DNA from: Pontivivens marinum | Lineage (GTDB): Bacteria > Pseudomonadota > Alphaproteobacteria > Rhodobacterales > Rhodobacteraceae | Assembly (NCBI RefSeq): GCF_900231835.1 | Contig: NZ_OCTN01000009.1 | Span: 1 to 64,000 of the forward strand | Length of the DNA stretch: 64,000 nucleotides | Direction: 5' to 3' | Shown: piece after piece, positions 60,319 through 64,000 of the stretch | How the letters are laid out: the number at the start of each line of letters is the position of its first letter | Position numbering within the stretch: the first letter of the stretch is position 1 | The notes under the pieces: model-generated | Seen by the model: only the letters and a program-made list of their open reading frames with translations | Database searches by the model: none | Told to the model about the DNA's origin: nothing | Made by a program: the position numbers and the translations under genes

Positions 60319-61602
60319 CTATCGGGCGATTACGGGTTCGGCGATGCGAGCGCTGCAATCGGTCCGTGCGCACACGCGGCATCCGGGGCCGGCATGTACG
60401 AATGGCACGTTGTTCAGGGCGAATAGACGCTGCGCCGCATTGGGCACCAGCAGCATTGTTGCGCCAACCCTGCCGCGTTGTCCCATCTGGTCTGAGGGCG
60501 TGATTGTATTGGTGCAAATGGTCAGGGTGGACTGCCCGCCGGGCATCTCAACCGTGACTGGCTGGGTCATGCCCGGCTGCAATAGCGCGTCAAAAATGGG
60601 CAGCAGCGGGCATGCCGCCATTTGCCGCGAGATAGGCCAGTCGGGTAGGGGGCGGCGCAGCAGGATTTGCCCCGCGCCGTTAATTTCGATCAGCCCGAGC
60701 GGCATATCCCCCTGTCGAAACGCAAGCCGCCGCATCAACTGCGCGACAGTCACGCCATGGGCGCGTGCAGCGGCGGTTAGGTCCAGCGGCTCGGCTAGGA
60801 TCTGCAATAAATCGCTGTCAGGAATGGCCAATGCGTCGTCCAGCCAACGTGTTAGCCATGCCTGCAATCCAGTCCGCGTGGCCCCCGCATTTGGGCAAAG
60901 GCGGTCCAGAACATCCTCAATATCCGCACCATCGGTCAGTTCGGGAAAGGCATATCCGGCGCTTTCCAATATCCGCGCGATTTCCTCCTCGGGCGTGGCG
61001 GGGGGGCGGTCGGTTGAGGCGGTTCGATCAAAATAATCAGTCAGCGCGCCTGCGACCTCGCTCAACCGTTGGCTTTCATCATGGATCGCGCGGGTAAAGC
61101 GTTGGCGTTGCGGCACCTCGATATCATCCACCGTGGCGAGGATGGATGCGGTGGAGCGGATGGCGGTGATCGTGGTCAGCATCTCATGCATATCGGATTG
61201 CAAAACCGGATCATGGGTCAGACGGTCGCCCAGGGCCTCGATGGTGGTGCGCTGCTCTCGATTGGATCGATCCAAGGTAGATAGCATCCGCGCCCAGCCA
61301 GGATAACGGCCGACAAATTCCTCAACCAAATGGGTCTCTGGTTCATGCACGGGCAGGTCGGCGGCTGCCTCGCGCAATGTGGCGACCAATCCTAATGTGG
61401 CCTGTTCGCCCAATGCGGCGGCGGGTACATCCAGCGCCCGTGCCAGTGCCAGCAATACCTTTCCGGCGACAGGGCGGCGGTTATGTTCGATCAGGTTCAG
61501 ATAGGATGGAGAGATCCCCGCCTGATGCGCCAATGCTGTCTGGGACAGGCCCAATGTGCGTCTGCGCTCGCGAATTCGCAGTCCGGCAAAGGAACGGGGC
61601 AT
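60319..61602 (-). CDS. XRE-family short-chain acyl-CoA regulator (ScfR/RamB-like)
   Basis: A 427-residue regulator. An N-terminal XRE helix-turn-helix (LGLSQTALAHQAGISPSYLN, about residues 17-36) is followed by a middle domain with an IrrE/DUF955-like stretch and a DUF2083-type C-terminus ending in the cysteine cluster GPGCRVCARTDCSAR. Members, including RamB and ScfR, control acetate, propionate and glyoxylate-cycle genes. It reads toward the response regulator and kinase and diverges from the HAAT importer. Repeated ACATATGTGA boxes lie in the gap. Confidence 0.85.
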   Translation of the reverse strand: MPRSFAGLRIRERRRTLGLSQTALAHQAGISPSYLNLIEHNRRPVAGKVLLALARALDVPAAALGEQATLGLVATLREAAADLPVHEPETHLVEEFVGRYPGWARMLSTLDRSNREQRTTIEALGDRLTHDPVLQSDMHEMLTTITAIRSTASILATVDDIEVPQRQRFTRAIHDESQRLSEVAGALTDYFDRTASTDRPPATPEEEIARILESAGYAFPELTDGADIEDVLDRLCPNAGATRTGLQAWLTRWLDDALAIPDSDLLQILAEPLDLTAAARAHGVTVAQLMRRLAFRQGDMPLGLIEINGAGQILLRRPLPDWPISRQMAACPLLPIFDALLQPGMTQPVTVEMPGGQSTLTICTNTITPSDQMGQRGRVGATMLLVPNAAQRLFALNNVPFVHAGPGCRVCARTDCSARIAEPVIAR

Positions 61603-61613
61603 CGCGAAAAATC

Positions 61614-61625
61614 CTTTCGTGAAAG
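61614..61625. promoter_or_regulatory. Short palindrome next to the ScfR-like start
   Basis: CTTTC (61614-61618) and GAAAG (61621-61625) flank GT, 11 bp before the ScfR-like start codon. Possible autoregulatory site. Weak. Confidence 0.25.
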
Positions 61626-61647
61626 CGCCTTACCGCGACGCAATGTA

Positions 61648-61674
61648 ACATATGTGACAGATACACATATGTGA
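61648..61674. promoter_or_regulatory. Paired ACATATGTGA boxes upstream of the HAAT importer and ScfR-like gene
   Basis: ACATATGTGA occurs at 61648-61657 and 61665-61674 (17-bp period); the second is part of the perfect palindrome CACATATGTG. A further palindrome CAAGCGCTTG lies at 61709-61718. All fall in the 233-bp divergent gap. They are candidate binding sites for the ScfR-like protein. Confidence 0.45.
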
Positions 61675-61835
61675 TGTGTAAAATATTTACTGAAAAACCA
61701 TGCAAAAGCAAGCGCTTGTTGATTCATTTACAATATGGGGTGAATATGACGCTGGGTCAGAGATGACCCGCCTGCGCCGTTAATCACAAAAAAACCGAGG
61801 CGACGTAGGCGATCCGACACAAAGGGAGGAACCTC

Positions 61836-63179
61836 ATGTCGAAATCAAACTTTAGCCGTCGCGGTGTGCTCAAAACGGGCGCGGCCTTTGGTGGTGCACT
61901 TGCAGCGCCGACTTTCTTCACCTCTGCGGCCAATGCGTTTACCAACGCACCAGGCGCATCTGCTGTTACGCTGGGCTTTAATGTGCCGCAGTCGGGTGCC
62001 TATGCGGATGAGGGTGCGGATGAGCTGCGCGCCTATGAGCTGGCCGTAAAGCACCTGAACGGTGAGGGCGACGGCGGTATGCTGAACACCTTCTCGTCCA
62101 AGGTTCTGGACGGCACCGGTATCCTTGGCCGTAAGGTTGAGTATGTAACCGGCGATACGCAGACGAAATCCGATGCTGCCCGCGCATCCGCCCGCTCGAT
62201 GATCGAGCAGGACGGCGCGATCATGATCACCGGCGGTTCGTCCTCGGGCGTGGCTGTTGCTGTGCAGGGCCTGTGTCAGGAGGCCGGCGTGATCTTCATG
62301 TCGGGTCTGACCCATTCGAACGACACGACCGGTAAGGACAAGAAGGCGAACGGCTTCCGTCACTTCTTTAACGCTTACATGTCCGCTGCTGCGCTGGCAC
62401 CGGTTCTGTCCGCGAATTACGGCAATGATCGTAACGCCTATCACCTGACAGCCGACTACACATGGGGCTGGACACAGGAAGAGTCGATTGCCGCTGCGAC
62501 CGAGAGCCTCGGCTGGAACACGGTTAACAAGGTCCGCACCCCGCTGGGCGCTGGCGACTTCTCTCAGTACATCACGCCGATCCTGAACTCCGGTGCTGAT
62601 ACGCTGATCCTGAACCACTATGGCCGCGACATGGTGAACTCGCTGACGCAGGCAGTTCAGTTCGGTCTGCGCGACCGTCAGGTCAACGGCAAGGACTTCC
62701 AAATCGTGGTTCCACTCTATTCCCGCCTGATGGCACAGGGTGCGGGCGAGAACGTGAAGGGTATCTTCGGCTCCACCAACTGGCACTGGTCGTTGCAGGA
62801 CGAGGCCTCGCAGGCCTTTGTTCGGTCGTTCGGTCAGGAATACGGCTTCCCGCCATCGCAGGCTGCACACACATGCTACGTTCAGGCGTTGCTCTATGCG
62901 GATGCTGTTCAGCGTGCAGGCGACTTTAACCCTTGTGCCGTTGTTGAGGCGCTGGAAGGGTTCGAGTTTGACGGCATGGGCAACGGTCCAACGCTGTATC
63001 GTGCCGACGATCACCAGTGCTTTAAGGACGTGCTGGTCGTGAAGGGTAAGGACAACCCCTCCAACCAGTTCGATTTGCTGGAAGTTGTGGACGTTACCCC
63101 GGCGGAGCAGGTCACATATGCACCGGATCACCCCATGTTTGCCGGTGGCGAATTGGGCACATGTAATCCGGGCGCGTAA
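61836..63179 (+). CDS. HAAT-family (branched-chain amino acid type) ABC binding protein
   Basis: A 447-residue periplasmic protein. The N-terminus SNFSRRGVLKTGAAFGGALA is a twin-arginine signal, so it is exported folded. The mature part is a Peripla_BP_6 protein: LGFNVPQSGAYADEGADELRAYELAV, then GGSSSGVAVAVQGLCQEAGVIFMSG. An AGGGAGGA site precedes the ATG. It is longer than LivJ and does not start like UrtA. Because the divergent gene is an ScfR-type acyl-CoA regulator, a short-chain acid, amide or related compound is a possible ligand; none can be proved. Confidence 0.85.
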   Translation: MSKSNFSRRGVLKTGAAFGGALAAPTFFTSAANAFTNAPGASAVTLGFNVPQSGAYADEGADELRAYELAVKHLNGEGDGGMLNTFSSKVLDGTGILGRKVEYVTGDTQTKSDAARASARSMIEQDGAIMITGGSSSGVAVAVQGLCQEAGVIFMSGLTHSNDTTGKDKKANGFRHFFNAYMSAAALAPVLSANYGNDRNAYHLTADYTWGWTQEESIAAATESLGWNTVNKVRTPLGAGDFSQYITPILNSGADTLILNHYGRDMVNSLTQAVQFGLRDRQVNGKDFQIVVPLYSRLMAQGAGENVKGIFGSTNWHWSLQDEASQAFVRSFGQEYGFPPSQAAHTCYVQALLYADAVQRAGDFNPCAVVEALEGFEFDGMGNGPTLYRADDHQCFKDVLVVKGKDNPSNQFDLLEVVDVTPAEQVTYAPDHPMFAGGELGTCNPGA

Positions 63180-63187
63180 GCACCTTC

Positions 63188-63212
63188 GGGCCGCCCCGTT
63201 GCGGGGTGGCCC
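63188..63212 (+). terminator. Hairpin between HAAT binding-protein and permease genes
   Basis: Arms 63188-63198 and 63202-63212 form an 11-bp GC-rich stem (one G-T) with a 3-nt loop, 9 bp after the binding-protein stop. There is no T run. Likely mRNA stabiliser or attenuator. Confidence 0.55.
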
Positions 63213-63242
63213 ACCCTTACCTCACTTACAGACTGGGAGCGT

Positions 63243-64000
63243 ATGATGGGCGATATCGTCCTGCAGATCCTCAATGGCCTCGACAAGGGATCCGCTTATG
63301 CGTTGATCGCCCTCGGCCTCACCCTCATCTTCGGCACGCTCGGCGTGGTTAACTTCGCTCACGGGGCGTTGTTCATGCTTGGTGCCTTCTGCACTGTCAC
63401 GTTCAACAAGCTTATCAGCTTCCAGCGCGTCACACTTTCTGAAACGGAGACAACAGCGTGGGGTTCCCCGCTGGAAATCCGCGAACCGGTCATGGAGGCA
63501 TGGTTCGGCGATTTCGGATTGTGGCTGATCGACTATTCGGTTCTGGCGTCCATCGTCGTTGCTATTCCGGTGATGTTCATCATCGGCGTGGTGATGGAGC
63601 GTGGTCTGATCAAGCATTTCTATTCGCGCCCCCATGCGGAACAGATCCTTGTGACCTTTGGTCTGGCCATTGTGTTGCAGGAGGTTATCCGGACCTTCTT
63701 TGGCGCCAACCCGATCCCGCAACCGGCCCCTGATGCCCTGCGCGGTATGATGGATTTCGGCACTTTGCTGGGCTTCGAGCCGGGGCGCGTTCCCTATCCC
63801 ACATGGCGCTTCGTCTACTTCTTCTTTGCGGCGGCTATTATCGGCGGCGTGTTTGCTTTCCTTCAGTTCACCACCTTCGGGATGGTTGTGCGTGCGGGCA
63901 TGGCGGATCGTGAAACCGTGGGCCTGCTGGGTATCGATATCGACAAGCGGTTCACCTTTATGTTCGGTCTGGCGGCCACAGTCGCCGGTTTGGCGGGGGT
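63243..64000 (+). CDS. HAAT-family ABC permease LivH-like (3' end beyond window)
   Basis: The frame from ATG 63243 (or ATG 63246) stays open to the window edge, at least 252 residues. It reads ILNGLDKGSAYALIALGLTL, IFGTLGVVNFAHGALFMLGA, the LivH hallmark, then VMERGLIKHFYSRPHAEQIL, GLAIVLQEVIRTFFGANP and GMVVRAGMADRETVGLLGID. A periplasmic insert near residues 55-85 is longer than in E. coli LivH. GGGAG lies about 5 nt upstream. It should be followed by LivM, LivG and LivF genes outside the window. Confidence 0.88.
   Translation, partial: MMGDIVLQILNGLDKGSAYALIALGLTLIFGTLGVVNFAHGALFMLGAFCTVTFNKLISFQRVTLSETETTAWGSPLEIREPVMEAWFGDFGLWLIDYSVLASIVVAIPVMFIIGVVMERGLIKHFYSRPHAEQILVTFGLAIVLQEVIRTFFGANPIPQPAPDALRGMMDFGTLLGFEPGRVPYPTWRFVYFFFAAAIIGGVFAFLQFTTFGMVVRAGMADRETVGLLGIDIDKRFTFMFGLAATVAGLAG

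Noticed and set aside
61845-63131. 428-residue minus-strand frame opposite the HAAT binding protein
   Set aside because: The plus-strand gene has a Tat signal, a strong ribosome binding site and Peripla_BP_6 motifs; the antisense frame has none.
61836-63179. Calling the HAAT binding protein UrtA (urea)
   Set aside because: The mature N-terminus lacks the usual UrtA opening, and no urease or urtC-E genes are visible, so only the broader family is stated.
1-64000. tRNA, rRNA, CRISPR or phage structural genes
   Set aside because: No cloverleaf with a CCA-type end, no rRNA signature, no regularly spaced repeats and no capsid, tail or terminase motifs were seen.

Overview
The window looks like chromosomal (or large-replicon) DNA of a marine alphaproteobacterium of the Rhodobacterales/Roseobacter group. 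This is an inference from gene content (TAXI-TRAP and many ABC uptake systems, ectoine catabolism, an ScfR-type acyl-CoA regulator, a PL15 oligoalginate lyase locus like that of Agrobacterium), from moderately high GC, and from protein wording typical of that group. No rRNA, tRNA or CRISPR array was seen.

Layout. 1-2.6 kb: a decayed mobile region. One IS3-type element is inserted into the orfA of another, next to a Rep_trans-like replication protein, a small helix-turn-helix (excisionase-type) gene that has lost its start frame, and a hypothetical protein. 2.6-7.3 kb: an Lrp regulator, a semialdehyde dehydrogenase and a class III aminotransferase in the order asnC-ssd-atf known from ectoine utilisation clusters, then an M20 amidohydrolase. 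7.3-16.3 kb (minus strand): an alginate-oligosaccharide operon (ABC importer algS-M1-M2-Q, PL15 exolyase, DEH reductase, KdgF, KdgK), with a divergent GntR regulator (16.6 kb) and twin operators between them. 17.4-20.0 kb: a MATE exporter and a D-mannonate dehydratase feeding the same KDG pool. 20.2-29.8 kb: a TAXI-TRAP importer, UspA, an RpiR regulator, a dimethylglycine-dehydrogenase-like flavoprotein, a beta-keto acid cleavage enzyme and a transaminase, apparently an undefined catabolic unit. 30-35 kb: a CPBP membrane protein and a PotD/A/B/C-type ABC importer. 35-38.8 kb: an SH3 protein, the ectoine hydrolase/deacetylase pair doeA-doeB, and gluconokinase. 39-44 kb: a peptide-type ABC importer with a fused DppD-DppF ATPase. 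44.2-47.3 kb: a TetR gene divergent from an FAD oxidoreductase and a DUF2855 protein across a perfect palindromic operator. 47.3-56.8 kb: a PuuA-like glutamine synthetase divergent from a second polyamine-type ABC importer, followed by GNATs, a mercaptopyruvate sulfurtransferase, an aromatic/aspartate aminotransferase and an ornithine-cyclodeaminase-family protein. 56.8 kb: a 24-residue membrane peptide whose ribosome binding site lies inside a long hairpin. 56.9-61.6 kb: a transporter-fused sensor kinase, a two-TM protein, a stand-alone response regulator and an ScfR-like regulator. 61.8 kb to the end: a branched-chain-amino-acid-type ABC importer (binding protein and a permease cut by the window edge).

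How it works together. Most of the window is scavenging of marine organic matter: alginate oligomers are imported, split to DEH, reduced to KDG and phosphorylated; mannonate enters at KDG; ectoine is opened by DoeA, deacetylated by DoeB and probably transaminated and oxidised to aspartate by enzymes encoded about 30 kb away. Two polyamine-type importers, a peptide importer, a TRAP importer and a HAAT importer supply nitrogenous substrates to transaminases and dehydrogenases. Several binding-protein genes are separated from the next membrane or ATPase gene by a strong hairpin, a layout that would give more binding protein than permease.
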